Assembly: GCA_964487255.1 (NCBI GenBank)
Contig: CAZAQV010000002.1
Location: 62,001 to 126,000, forward strand
DNA length: 64,000 nt
From: CAZAQV01 sp964487255
Lineage (GTDB): Bacteria; Myxococcota_A; Polyangia; Polyangiales; CAZAQV01
Reading direction: 5' to 3'
Shown: piece by piece, positions 53,057-61,519 of the stretch
Layout: every line of letters starts with the position of its first letter
Position numbering within the stretch: position 1 is the first letter of the stretch
The notes under the pieces: generated by a model
Told to the model about the DNA's origin: nothing
The model's database searches: none
What the model saw: only the letters and a program-made list of their open reading frames with translations
Position numbers and translations under genes: made by a program

Positions 53057-54276
53057 GCGTCCGCCTCCGGCTGCCTTGCTGGCTCAGCCGCGGGCTTGTC
53101 GTCGCGCGCCGCGCTCAGGCCAACCTTCTGCAGCGTGCGCTCGTACAAGGCGTGATGCGCCTCTTCGAGCTCATGCTCGACGCGCACGTACTTCCAAAAG
53201 CCTTCGAGCAGCTCGCGCGGCGAGTCCGCACGGGTTCTCGCGTCAGGAACTTCGATCGCAGTGGCCACGCGGGCCGACAACGCTTGAAGCAAGCACGGAA
53301 AGCGCTCTTGCAGTCGCGCCGCTGCATTGAGCACGTAGCTTTCGTCGACGTAGTACGCCGCAACGAAATCGTTTCGATGAGCTTCGTAGCGGTCGTCCGT
53401 CAAGAGCGCCTCAAAACGGTCTTTGAGCACAACGATTTTGCGACCGGAATCGAGTTGCAGCGCACGAGGGCGTACTTGATAAGCCGACTCGTCTCCCGCT
53501 TCGATGTCGACGACCGTCACGCTCTTGGGGTGTGCGTGCTCTGCAATCGAGTACTGAAGTGGAGAGCCCGCGTAGCGAATGTGCTCCCGACCGCCGACGC
53601 GTTGGGGACGGTGGAGGTGACCGAGCGCCACGTAGTCAAAGCCGGCAAAAATGCTCGGTGAGACAAGGCTCGCGCCGCCGCTGCTGATCGGGCGCTCGGA
53701 CTCCGGCGTCTCTTGCCCACCGATACAAAACACGTGCGCGAGCAGTACGCGGGCGCGCGCTCCGCGCTGTGGTAGAGACCGCACGTATGCTTCGACCGCC
53801 GCCCCGTGGTGTCGAAACGCGTCCGGATCGAGCGATGCATCCGTGTGCTGCGCCAGTTCCGCCGTGAGCGACTGCGGATCGGCGAAAGGCAACGCGAACA
53901 CCTCGACCTCGACGCCACGGCTCGACAGCAAGATGGGGCGAAGCGCTTGCTGGACCGAAGTCGAAAGGTGAACGCCGGAGCGCTCGAGCAAGCCGCCCGC
54001 AAAGCCCAAGCGCTCTGCGCTGTCGTGGTTCCCCGCGATCGCGATCACACGGCAGCGAAGTGCCGCCATGCGCTCGAGAAAGTCGCCGAAGAGCGAGAGC
54101 GCTTCGACGGGCGGCACCGAACGGTCAAAAATGTCACCGCAAATCAGCAGCGCGTCCACAGCGTCGTCGCGCACCAGCCCCTCAAGACTGTCTAAAAAGC
54201 GAGTTTGCTCTTCAAGTCGGTCGTAGCCCAGCAGCTTTTTGCCCAGGTGCCAGTCCGCCGTATGCACAAGCCGCAC
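53053..54276 (-). CDS. sbcD: Exonuclease subunit SbcD (Mre11-like)
   Basis: The 407-aa nuclease subunit has the phosphoesterase motifs MRLVHTADWHLGKKLLGYDR, LLICGDIFDRSVPP, AIAGNHDSAERLGF, LLAHVFCIGG and VALGHLHRPQRVG, with all metal ligands present. It cleaves DNA ends with SbcC as ATPase partner. The ATG at 54276 begins the family's typical N-terminus. It is the first gene of sbcD-sbcC-cld and diverges from the gene at 54492. Confidence 0.95.
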   Translation of the reverse strand: MRLVHTADWHLGKKLLGYDRLEEQTRFLDSLEGLVRDDAVDALLICGDIFDRSVPPVEALSLFGDFLERMAALRCRVIAIAGNHDSAERLGFAGGLLERSGVHLSTSVQQALRPILLSSRGVEVEVFALPFADPQSLTAELAQHTDASLDPDAFRHHGAAVEAYVRSLPQRGARARVLLAHVFCIGGQETPESERPISSGGASLVSPSIFAGFDYVALGHLHRPQRVGGREHIRYAGSPLQYSIAEHAHPKSVTVVDIEAGDESAYQVRPRALQLDSGRKIVVLKDRFEALLTDDRYEAHRNDFVAAYYVDESYVLNAAARLQERFPCLLQALSARVATAIEVPDARTRADSPRELLEGFWKYVRVEHELEEAHHALYERTLQKVGLSAARDDKPAAEPARQPEADA

Positions 54277-54421
54277 CCCTGTGGCTTACCACCAAAGATG
54301 TAGAGGCGCTGCGTTGAAAGGGACACAGCCCTGTGCGTCAAATTCACGCTCGTGCGATCCCGCAGCGGTGAGACATTCCCAAAACATCGATTCTGTGGCG
54401 TTCCTGGCTCTCGATCGTGAT

Positions 54422-54437
54422 TGGCACGCGCGCTGCA
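54422..54437 (+). promoter_or_regulatory. Sigma-54 (RpoN) type promoter
   Basis: TGGCACGCGCGCTGCA matches the consensus TGGCACGNNNNTTGCA at 15 of 16 counted positions (one T is C). It lies about 55 nt before the ATG at 54492, in the spacer divergent to sbcD. This favours the later start for that gene and RpoN/enhancer-dependent control. Confidence 0.6.
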
Positions 54438-54491
54438 ATATCCCTGAGCGTGTCGAACTTAACTGCGTTTCCATCCCTCCACACAACTTTG

Positions 54492-55142
54492 ATGGTGATG
54501 AACCTGCTGGCCGCCACCCTGCTCGGAACCACCGCGAGAGCACATGCACAATGGCGTGTGGAGGACGAGTCGATGAGCCACATCTACATCGAAGCCGTTC
54601 CCTATCCATACGACGAGCCGTCCTCGGTCGGCGATCGTATGCCCGCCTATCTGCTCGGCACGCTGGCTGGCTATGGCGCCGCGGCACTTTCCGGACTGAC
54701 CGTAGGCGGCCTGGCGATCGCAGCCGACGACTGTGCACCTGGGGAATGGTGCGGACTTGGTGGCGCGGTCGCCGGAGTTCTAACCGCGGGCATCAGCGCT
54801 CCCTTTTTGCTTGCCGGCGGCATTCACCTGGGTGGCGACCTTGGCGGAGGAAGCGGCAACTACGGAGCAACGTTGCTTGGTGCACTTCTTGGAACCGGTG
54901 CTGGCTTAGGCGTGGCGGCCGGCTTCGCCACCCTCGATGACGAGGGCGCTGGTCCGGTTCTCGCCGTCACAAGCGCGGCGCTGCTCCCAGTCATGGGCGC
55001 GATCATGGGCTACGAACTCTCGAACGACCCCTATCACTCAGAAAAACCGCCGCATGACGGTTCGACGTTCTCGCTCAAGCCCACAGCATCCGTTGACCTC
55101 AAGAACAAGGCCTTCACCCTCGGTCTCTCCGGCAGCCTTTAG
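54492..55142 (+). CDS. Secreted or membrane glycine/alanine-rich protein
   Basis: The ~216-aa protein has a signal peptide (MVMNLLAATLLGTTARAHAQ). It then carries several Gly/Ala-rich hydrophobic stretches, such as YLLGTLAGYGAAALSGLTVG, LLGALLGTGAGLGVAAGF and AVTSAALLPVMGAIMG. These look like glycine-zipper helices of an outer- or inner-membrane protein. It ends in FTLGLSGSL, a barrel-type end. I chose the ATG at 54492, since the longer frame would include the sigma-54 promoter. A hairpin follows at 55188. Confidence 0.7.
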   Translation: MVMNLLAATLLGTTARAHAQWRVEDESMSHIYIEAVPYPYDEPSSVGDRMPAYLLGTLAGYGAAALSGLTVGGLAIAADDCAPGEWCGLGGAVAGVLTAGISAPFLLAGGIHLGGDLGGGSGNYGATLLGALLGTGAGLGVAAGFATLDDEGAGPVLAVTSAALLPVMGAIMGYELSNDPYHSEKPPHDGSTFSLKPTASVDLKNKAFTLGLSGSL

Positions 55143-55187
55143 CGTCCCAAGAGTCTGACCCTGGGTGCGTCCGGCACGCTTTAACGC

Positions 55188-55217
55188 CGTAACCCGCCAG
55201 GAGGGAGGCGGGTTACG
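55188..55217. terminator. 11-bp inverted repeat after the glycine-rich gene
   Basis: CGTAACCCGCC (55188-55198) and GGCGGGTTACG (55207-55217) form a perfect stem with an 8-nt loop, 46 nt after the stop codon. There is no strong T run, so it may terminate in both directions or stabilise the transcript end. The rest of 55143-55438 shows no credible gene. Confidence 0.5.
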
Positions 55218-55438
55218 ACGTCGTGTTAGGAGGTTTCGAAAGCGACGATCGCAGTAGGAGGAAAGGAGGAGGAAGCGACGGTGCGTTCTTGCTCTTAGGG
55301 TAGTGCAAGCGACGGGCCATGCCCAGCATCCTAAGATCATTGAAGAAAATCGTGCCAAGGGGTGTAGGTGATTTTCTCAACCTAGAGGCCCGCACCCAAC
55401 ACTGAACGAAGTGCCGGCGATCGGCGATGGATCGGACG

Positions 55439-57523
55439 CTAGAGCGGGACGCACTCGCCTTGTTGGGGGCCCGAGGTCACACATCGTGTGCCGCGCAAGA
55501 TGCGCTCACAAAAGCGGTCGCCGCCCAAAAAGTCACAACGCGGTCCACAGACGCTAAAAAGCTCGGTCCAGCACACCTGCTCGAGGGAGCCCACGCCGAT
55601 ACAATCGGCGTCGGTTTCACAACGACAGGTCAAGATGTCGGTCATTCCATTTCCGTCATTGTCAATGCCGTCACAGCATTCGCCGTTCGAACCAAAGGGC
55701 GAGCAATCGGGGTCGTCGCAGTCGGTGCGCGTGTCGCAGTCGCTATCGATGCCGTCGGTGCACTTGGCAATGCCGATTTCGCGTGTGTCGGTACACATCA
55801 TCTGGCAACCGGGCGCACCCGTGCAATCAGGGTCGTCACAGTCAAAGAGGCCATCGCAGTCTTCGTCCTGAGCGTCATCGCAGACTGTCTCTTGCGGCGC
55901 GCATTGCTGACATGGTGCTGTATTGGCGCACTCCGGATCGTCGCAGTCGATCAATCCATCGCAGTCTTCATCGAAACCAGTCTGGCACAGCTCGATAGGC
56001 AAACAGAACGAGCACAGGATATCCCCGATACAATCGGGATCGTCGCAGTCGAGAATACCGTCACAGTCGTCGTCGACCCCATTGCGACACGCTTCGACGT
56101 TACACATCTCGCAACTCGGCTCGTCGACACAGGCCGGGTCGTCACAATCTGCAAGGTTATTGCAATCGTCGTCGATGCCATCCGTGCAGATCTCAAAGGG
56201 CAAACAAAACTGACACTCCACGTTGTCGGAGCAGTCCGGATCGTCGCAATCTGTAAGCTGGTCGCAGTCGTCGTCCTTGCCGTTGCGGCATGTCTCGAAA
56301 CGTGCGCACTGCAGACATGCTGGATCGTCGTCGCAGTTCGGATCGTCACAATCGACGAGCTGGTCACAGTCGTTGTCTTCTCCATCGTCGCACAGTCCCA
56401 CTTCGTTGGTCGTGCACATGCCGCACACGTCGAAACGCTGGCACGCAGACTCTTGGCAATCGATGCGGCCGTCGCAATCGTTGTCGCGGCCGTCGCTGCA
56501 CATCGCCTCGCTCTGACCTTCTTGGTCCACCTCGGGGACGCATGCGCACCCGTCGGCGTCTGCGCAAGCCGGATCGTCGCAGTCGGTCAGCGCGTTGCAG
56601 TCATTGTCACGACCATCGCCGCACACTTCCTCCGGCTCGCACACGCACGAAAGAGACATCGCGCAATCCGGATCATCGCAATCCACAAGCCCATCGCAAT
56701 CGTTGTCGTCTTGGTCTTCACAGGTGCCAATCGGACCTTCCCCAACCTCGTCAGGCATGCAACAAGCCGGCATTGCTGCGCACACCTCGTCGGCACAGTC
56801 TGTGAGTTCGTCACAGTTGTTGTCGATTTGATCCATACAAAGTTCTGGCGCATCAGGGTTCACCCGATCGTCGCGGTCATCGCAGTCGTCCCCGCCGCAC
56901 TCGACGGGCAGATAGCCGTCGTTGTCGCGATCGGCGGGCTGAAACACACAGCCACCCGTTGCCTCGGAGCAGAAGTCCATGGTGCACAAGTCGCCGTCGT
57001 CGCAGGGGATGATAGGTGACGGAATGCAGATTCCGCGGCCATCGGGGCCAACATCGCAGATCTCGACGCCGTTACAAACCAGCGTGTCATCACAATCGCC
57101 GGGTTCGTCACATTCGCTCGCTGGAACGCAGCCATTAATGGGCTGGCATAGCTCGCCCTCCTCGCAGCGGGTGCCGTCGTAGACATACTCACAGCCAACG
57201 CCCTCTACACATTGATCGATCGAGCAGTCGAGGTCATCGTTGCAGTCGACAGGCTCGAAGAGGCAGCGGTTCTCGACGCATACGAAGTTTCGGCAGGTCG
57301 AACCCGTGTCGCCACAATCTTCGGCTACTTCGCACTCCACGCCAGCGTCCCCGTCCGGTCCACCATCGATCGGACCCGCATCAGCATCGGGACCACCATC
57401 GTCCGGAGCCGCGTCCATGCCCGCTTCAGGAAAAGTAGTCACCAACTCCGATCTTCCACACGCGACAAAAATCGCTCCAAATGCCAAAAATGGGAGAAGT
57501 TGATGAGTTAGGCGGTCGAACAT
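55439..57523 (-). CDS. MopE-like Asp/Cys-repeat lipoprotein
   Basis: The ~694-aa product starts with a signal peptide ending FGAIFVACGRSE (lipobox), then an Asp/Ala/Gly-rich linker. The bulk is a ladder of ~35-40-residue units based on C-x-DG-x-D-x-DCD-x-L-x-DCDDPDC. I count about 11 such units, e.g. DGLVDCDDPDC, DQLTDCDDPDC and DGILDCDDPDC. This matches the Asp- and Cys-rich motif of MopE-type calcium/copper-binding surface proteins of Methylococcus and delta-type bacteria. A Cys-rich non-repeat end follows. It should be an outer-surface metal-binding or structural protein. I chose the ATG at 57523. Confidence 0.85.
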   Translation of the reverse strand: MFDRLTHQLLPFLAFGAIFVACGRSELVTTFPEAGMDAAPDDGGPDADAGPIDGGPDGDAGVECEVAEDCGDTGSTCRNFVCVENRCLFEPVDCNDDLDCSIDQCVEGVGCEYVYDGTRCEEGELCQPINGCVPASECDEPGDCDDTLVCNGVEICDVGPDGRGICIPSPIIPCDDGDLCTMDFCSEATGGCVFQPADRDNDGYLPVECGGDDCDDRDDRVNPDAPELCMDQIDNNCDELTDCADEVCAAMPACCMPDEVGEGPIGTCEDQDDNDCDGLVDCDDPDCAMSLSCVCEPEEVCGDGRDNDCNALTDCDDPACADADGCACVPEVDQEGQSEAMCSDGRDNDCDGRIDCQESACQRFDVCGMCTTNEVGLCDDGEDNDCDQLVDCDDPNCDDDPACLQCARFETCRNGKDDDCDQLTDCDDPDCSDNVECQFCLPFEICTDGIDDDCNNLADCDDPACVDEPSCEMCNVEACRNGVDDDCDGILDCDDPDCIGDILCSFCLPIELCQTGFDEDCDGLIDCDDPECANTAPCQQCAPQETVCDDAQDEDCDGLFDCDDPDCTGAPGCQMMCTDTREIGIAKCTDGIDSDCDTRTDCDDPDCSPFGSNGECCDGIDNDGNGMTDILTCRCETDADCIGVGSLEQVCWTELFSVCGPRCDFLGGDRFCERILRGTRCVTSGPQQGECVPL

Positions 57524-57875
57524 GGTCCCTCTTAAGCAACACAGGCAGGTGCCCGCAAGGGGCAACGCTCCCCTTGAGTGTAGCAACTATCACACGAATG
57601 CAGCGAGATTTAGGGGGAGTTTGAGGGGGAACTCCCCCCTCAAGTCAAAAATCAGGAGGTTCAGGTTTTTCGCTCTCTCCGAAAAATCTGGGCCGACCGT
57701 CCACGATTCCTGTCAATTGCGTGAAATAGATCGGCCCGGCCGACTGTTGGGGGTGCCCAAATATGCGGGCTCCGCCTGTTCTTGGTCGCGTTCTTGACGT
57801 ACCAAGGTGGGCAGCTAGGCTCCCGCCGGCGGACGACCGACCTTCAGCGGGTCCGAAAATACGGGGATTTTTGCA
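57524..57875. other. Spacer with three hairpin-forming stretches
   Basis: This 352-nt interval separates the minus-strand MopE-like gene from the plus-strand ABC operon. A 7-bp inverted repeat (CAAGGGG / CCCCTTG) lies at 57556-57576, just upstream of the MopE-like gene. Two mutually exclusive 9-bp stems overlap at 57613-57638 and 57621-57643. No gene is convincing here, and no -35/-10 pair stands out. Confidence 0.6.
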
Positions 57876-58841
57876 ATGTCAGATTTGATGATCGAAGCCC
57901 AGGGTCTCACCAAACAATACGGCTCCTTTACAGCACTCAGCGACGCAAGTTTCGAGGTTCGAGCAGGAGAGGTCATCGGTTTTCTGGGGCCCAATGGCGC
58001 CGGCAAAAGCACCACGATGAAGATCCTCACCTGCTTTATCGCACCCTCGGCCGGCACGGCCCGGATCAAGGGTGCGGACGTATTCGAAGAGCCCATGACA
58101 GTTCGCCAAGCCATCGGCTACCTGCCCGAGAGCAACCCGCTCTACACGGAGATGCTCACCGTCGAATACCTGCAGTGGGTGGCCGAAATGCGCGGTCTCG
58201 ACAAAGACGTTTCGAGCAAGCGGATCAAGGCCGTGGTCCAGGAAACTTCTCTGGGCGACGTCATCGGCAAGGAAATTAGGACGCTTTCCAAAGGCTACCG
58301 ACAGCGGGTCGGGTTAGCGCAAGCACTGCTGCATGAGCCACCTATCCTCATCCTCGACGAGCCCATGAGCGGCCTCGACCCCAACCAGGCGACGGAGATC
58401 CGCGATCTCATCAAGGAGATCGGTCGGGAGCGCACCGTCATCCTTTCGACTCACAACTTGAGCGAGGTTCAAGCCACGTGCGATCGCGTGCTCATCATTG
58501 CCAAGGGCAAGATCGTCGCTGACGACACCCCCCAGGGACTGCAAGGCAACGCAGGCAAGACGCGCTTTTCCGTGGGTGTGCTCAAGAACGGCAAGAGCGA
58601 AGACGAGGTCAAGGCGATCTTGCAGGGCATCAAGGGCGTAGACCAAGTACGACTCGACGACACCAACCGAAAGAGCCATGGCGAAGGCGAAGTCCACTTC
58701 TCGCTTCTTCCCAGCGAGTCAGACGACCTTCGCCCAGAAATCTTTCGCGCAGCAGTCGATGGGGGCATCACGCTCGTCGAACTCCGCCGCCAAGAACAAA
58801 ACCTCGAGGGCGTGTTCCGCCAACTCACGCAATCTGAATAG
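57876..58841 (+). CDS. gldA: ABC transporter ATP-binding protein, GldA/NosF type
   Basis: The 321-aa ATPase has all ABC motifs: Walker A FLGPNGAGKSTTMKIL, the Q-loop region, the signature LSKGYRQRVGLAQALLHEP, Walker B ILILDEPMSGLDPNQ and the H-loop ILSTHNLSEV. Its length, with an added C-terminal ~90 residues, fits the GldA family. It should power the permease made by the next gene. The gene symbol is by resemblance only; gliding has not been shown here. Confidence 0.9.
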   Translation: MSDLMIEAQGLTKQYGSFTALSDASFEVRAGEVIGFLGPNGAGKSTTMKILTCFIAPSAGTARIKGADVFEEPMTVRQAIGYLPESNPLYTEMLTVEYLQWVAEMRGLDKDVSSKRIKAVVQETSLGDVIGKEIRTLSKGYRQRVGLAQALLHEPPILILDEPMSGLDPNQATEIRDLIKEIGRERTVILSTHNLSEVQATCDRVLIIAKGKIVADDTPQGLQGNAGKTRFSVGVLKNGKSEDEVKAILQGIKGVDQVRLDDTNRKSHGEGEVHFSLLPSESDDLRPEIFRAAVDGGITLVELRRQEQNLEGVFRQLTQSE

Positions 58842-58897
58842 AACCGCAATCCGAGTAAACCGACTCTCCAACCGAACGAACGAAGAGGAAACACGTC

Positions 58898-59611
58898 ATG
58901 CGCAACACACTGGCCATCGCAAAAAGGCAGTTCGCCAGCTACTTCAACGGTTCGATCGCGTATATCGTGATCTGCACTCTGCTTCTGCTGCTCGGCTTCT
59001 TTTTTTGGAAGACCTTCTTCTTGTACGAACGGGCCACCGTGCGCGATCTCTTTCAGCTGATGCCCATGGCACTGATGATCGCAGCTCCGGCACTGACGAT
59101 GGGCCTACTGGCCGACGAAAAGCGCAACGGGACGCTTGAGGTGCTGCTCACGATGCCCGTATCCGAAGCGCAGGTGATCATCGGAAAATACTTGGGTGTC
59201 CTCGGCCTATACGCAGTGCTCCTCGTGTTGACGCTTCCCTACCCGATGAGCGTCGCCACACTCGGGCCGCTCGACTGGGGACAGACGCTGGCGGGCTATC
59301 TGGGCCTGTTCTTTCTTGGCGGCTCGATGCTCGCTATCGGACTGCTGACATCAAGTTTCACCGAGAACCAACTGGTTGCGTTTTTCGTCGCCTTGGCAAT
59401 CAACGTCGTCTTGGTCTTCTTGTTTCGATACTTCCTGCCGCTTTTGCCCGCAGCGATCGCGTCGACCCTCGAGTGGATTTCGCTGAGTTATCACATGGAC
59501 AGCATGGCACGCGGCGTGATCGACACTCGCGACTTGGTGTTCTTCCTATCCGTCATCATTTTCAGTCTCATGTTTGCATTCCGCGCGCTCGAAAGCCGCC
59601 GTTGGTCATAA
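58898..59611 (+). CDS. gldF: ABC-2 type permease, GldF type
   Basis: The 237-aa membrane protein has about six hydrophobic segments, such as FNGSIAYIVICTLLLLLGFF, PMALMIAAPALTMGLL and NQLVAFFVALAINVVLVFLF. A short cytoplasmic loop holds DEKRNGTLEVLLTMPVSEAQV, the coupling region typical of GldF/NosY. It follows the ATPase gene by 56 nt. With the next two genes it forms an uncommon ABC exporter. Confidence 0.9.
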   Translation: MRNTLAIAKRQFASYFNGSIAYIVICTLLLLLGFFFWKTFFLYERATVRDLFQLMPMALMIAAPALTMGLLADEKRNGTLEVLLTMPVSEAQVIIGKYLGVLGLYAVLLVLTLPYPMSVATLGPLDWGQTLAGYLGLFFLGGSMLAIGLLTSSFTENQLVAFFVALAINVVLVFLFRYFLPLLPAAIASTLEWISLSYHMDSMARGVIDTRDLVFFLSVIIFSLMFAFRALESRRWS

Positions 59612-59623
59612 GGAGTCCTCGCT

Positions 59624-61396
59624 ATGGATCGACGTAGTAAAGCCGCAGCCCAATCTCTAACTTTTCTTGCCATCATCGCCGGTGTGCTCGTCGCGCTGAA
59701 TGTGCTCGGCATGTTCGCGTTCGCACGCTTCGATGCCACCGCAAAGGAGCTGTTCTCGCTGTCGAAAGGCTCCAAGCGGGTGGCTCGTTCCCTTTCGGAC
59801 AAGCTCGAGATTACAGCGTACTTCACCGAAGACCTGCCACCTCCTGCCAACGCGACCGAACGATACGTACGCGACTTGCTCACGGAGTACGCGGCTGCCT
59901 CGAAAGGGAAGATCGAGGTCAACTTCATCAGTCCCGACGAAGACGATGAGAAGGAGCAGGCGCAAGAAGACGGCATCCCGATGGTACAGCACCAGGTATT
60001 CGAGGACGACGGCGTGTCTGTGCGCGAAGGCTATCGCGGCATCGTGATGAGATACTTGAACAAAAAAGAGACCATTCCAGCCGTTCCCGTCGAAACGACC
60101 GGTCTCGAGTACGACCTCACCATGAAGCTCAAGAAGCTCACAGGGGACAAGACCGAAATCGGCATCCTCACGGGCTTTGAAGGACCGAAACTCGGCGAAG
60201 AGCTCTCGATGCTACGCACCTGTTTGCCGACTTACAACGTCAGCGAAGTTTCGATCGACGCGCTCGACCCGAGCAAGACCAGGGCGGTATTGCTCGTTGG
60301 GCCGACCACGCCGATCGACGAGACCGGTCTTCAGAAGCTCAACAAGTACGTGATGGAAGGTGGATCGCTCGGCATCTTCGGTGGTGTGATGAAGGTCGAA
60401 ATGCAAGGCATGGGGCCCACAGCCAGTAATGCCCAGCTCGGTCTTGAAAAGCTCCTTAAGCCGTGGGGCATCTCCTTCGAGGACGGCATCGTTGCCGACG
60501 CGCAATGCGGTCGCGCTCCTATGCGTACGCAGTTTGGCACCGTCGGCGTACCGCACCCACCGGTACCAACGCTCATGTTTGATGAGAAAGAGGCAGAACA
60601 CCCAGCCCTCTTCCGACTCGACTGGGTTTCATTCCCCTTCACCGGCGCACTCAAGGTAGAGGGCGACCTGGCTAAATCATTGGCCACAACTTCCGAAGAT
60701 TCGTGGCTCATGCAGGGCGAAAGCATCAGCCTTGCTCCCAAAAACCCACGCGAGTGGCGAAAGGAAGGCCCCGATGGCCCTTTCACCGTCATCGCCGCAG
60801 CCGAAGGCAAGCTTCCGAGTGCTTTTCCCAACAACCAAAGCTCCGCCGAGGGAGCGCCTAGCATCACGGCTCCTGATCAGGCCAAGGACGGGGCGCGCGT
60901 TCTGGTGGCAGGCTCTTCATTCGTGCTCCGAAACGAGGTCTTGCCACCAAGTCAGGACGGAAGTTGCCGCATGAGCAACAATGTCGCACTGGCTCTCAAT
61001 GCCATCGACTGGCTCGCGCAAGAGTCGGACCTCATCGAGATTCGCGCGAAAAACATCGAGGACCCTCGCATCGAGGTTCCGCAAAACGTTCTTTCCGCGG
61101 AGGAAGAGAAAAAGGAAGCATCGGTTGTCGCGGAGACGGCGCAAATGGAGGGCCTACAAGCGCAGCTTCAAGGTGACCAGCAAGGCGCCGCACAAGCGCA
61201 GTCGAAGATGCAGGAAGCCGCCGACAAGCAAGAAGAGGCGATGCGTAAAGAAAAGGCTGCGCGTGACAAATGGCAGTCGAAGAAGGACCTCTACAAGTGG
61301 GGAAATATTCTGGGCATCCCCGCGATCTTTGCACTCTTCGGTTTCTTGCGTTGGAGATCGCGCCAATCCCGGCGCAAAAACATCAAGCTCGACTAA
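59624..61396 (+). CDS. gldG: GldG-family ABC-associated membrane protein
   Basis: The 590-aa protein has an N-terminal membrane helix (FLAIIAGVLVALNVLGMFAF) and an extracytoplasmic alpha/beta region like GldG/IFT52, with KITAYFTEDLPPPANATERYV-type start, GILTGFEGPKLGEEL and KLNKYVMEGGSLGIFGG. A Gln/Glu/Ala coiled coil (~485-550) and a C-terminal membrane helix near 560-580 follow. It partners the GldA/GldF pair, probably as the periplasmic substrate-binding or structural part. The ATG is 12 nt after the gldF stop. Confidence 0.88.
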   Translation: MDRRSKAAAQSLTFLAIIAGVLVALNVLGMFAFARFDATAKELFSLSKGSKRVARSLSDKLEITAYFTEDLPPPANATERYVRDLLTEYAAASKGKIEVNFISPDEDDEKEQAQEDGIPMVQHQVFEDDGVSVREGYRGIVMRYLNKKETIPAVPVETTGLEYDLTMKLKKLTGDKTEIGILTGFEGPKLGEELSMLRTCLPTYNVSEVSIDALDPSKTRAVLLVGPTTPIDETGLQKLNKYVMEGGSLGIFGGVMKVEMQGMGPTASNAQLGLEKLLKPWGISFEDGIVADAQCGRAPMRTQFGTVGVPHPPVPTLMFDEKEAEHPALFRLDWVSFPFTGALKVEGDLAKSLATTSEDSWLMQGESISLAPKNPREWRKEGPDGPFTVIAAAEGKLPSAFPNNQSSAEGAPSITAPDQAKDGARVLVAGSSFVLRNEVLPPSQDGSCRMSNNVALALNAIDWLAQESDLIEIRAKNIEDPRIEVPQNVLSAEEEKKEASVVAETAQMEGLQAQLQGDQQGAAQAQSKMQEAADKQEEAMRKEKAARDKWQSKKDLYKWGNILGIPAIFALFGFLRWRSRQSRRKNIKLD

Positions 61397-61423
61397 CTGG
61401 TTCTTCGCGGTTCGGCGTCACAA

Positions 61424-61496
61424 GCAGCGATTTGCACATAGCAAATCGTCTTGTTTTGGCCTCTCACGCTCATCACGACTAACCGGAAAACAATTA
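61424..61496. repeat. Intergenic palindromic element, copy B
   Basis: The stretch begins GATTTGC-ACATA-GCAAATC (7-bp perfect stem), continues TCTTGTTTTGGCC and ends in TCATCACGACTA. Copy C and copy A carry variants of the same core and flanks. It lies between gldG and the DUF4340 gene. Confidence 0.5.
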
Positions 61497-61519
61497 ATGT
61501 CTGGAAAAGGACTTTTTAC

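Noticed and set aside
55213..55395. 60-aa minus-strand frame before the MopE-like gene
   Set aside because: Low-complexity Pro/Leu/Ser tail, no signal or domain; overlaps the hairpin region and has no ribosome site I could support.
55427..57019. 530-aa plus-strand frame opposite the MopE-like gene
   Set aside because: The repeating Ile-Val-Ala pattern is the reverse complement of the GATGACCC-type Asp/Cys repeats, so it is an antisense shadow.
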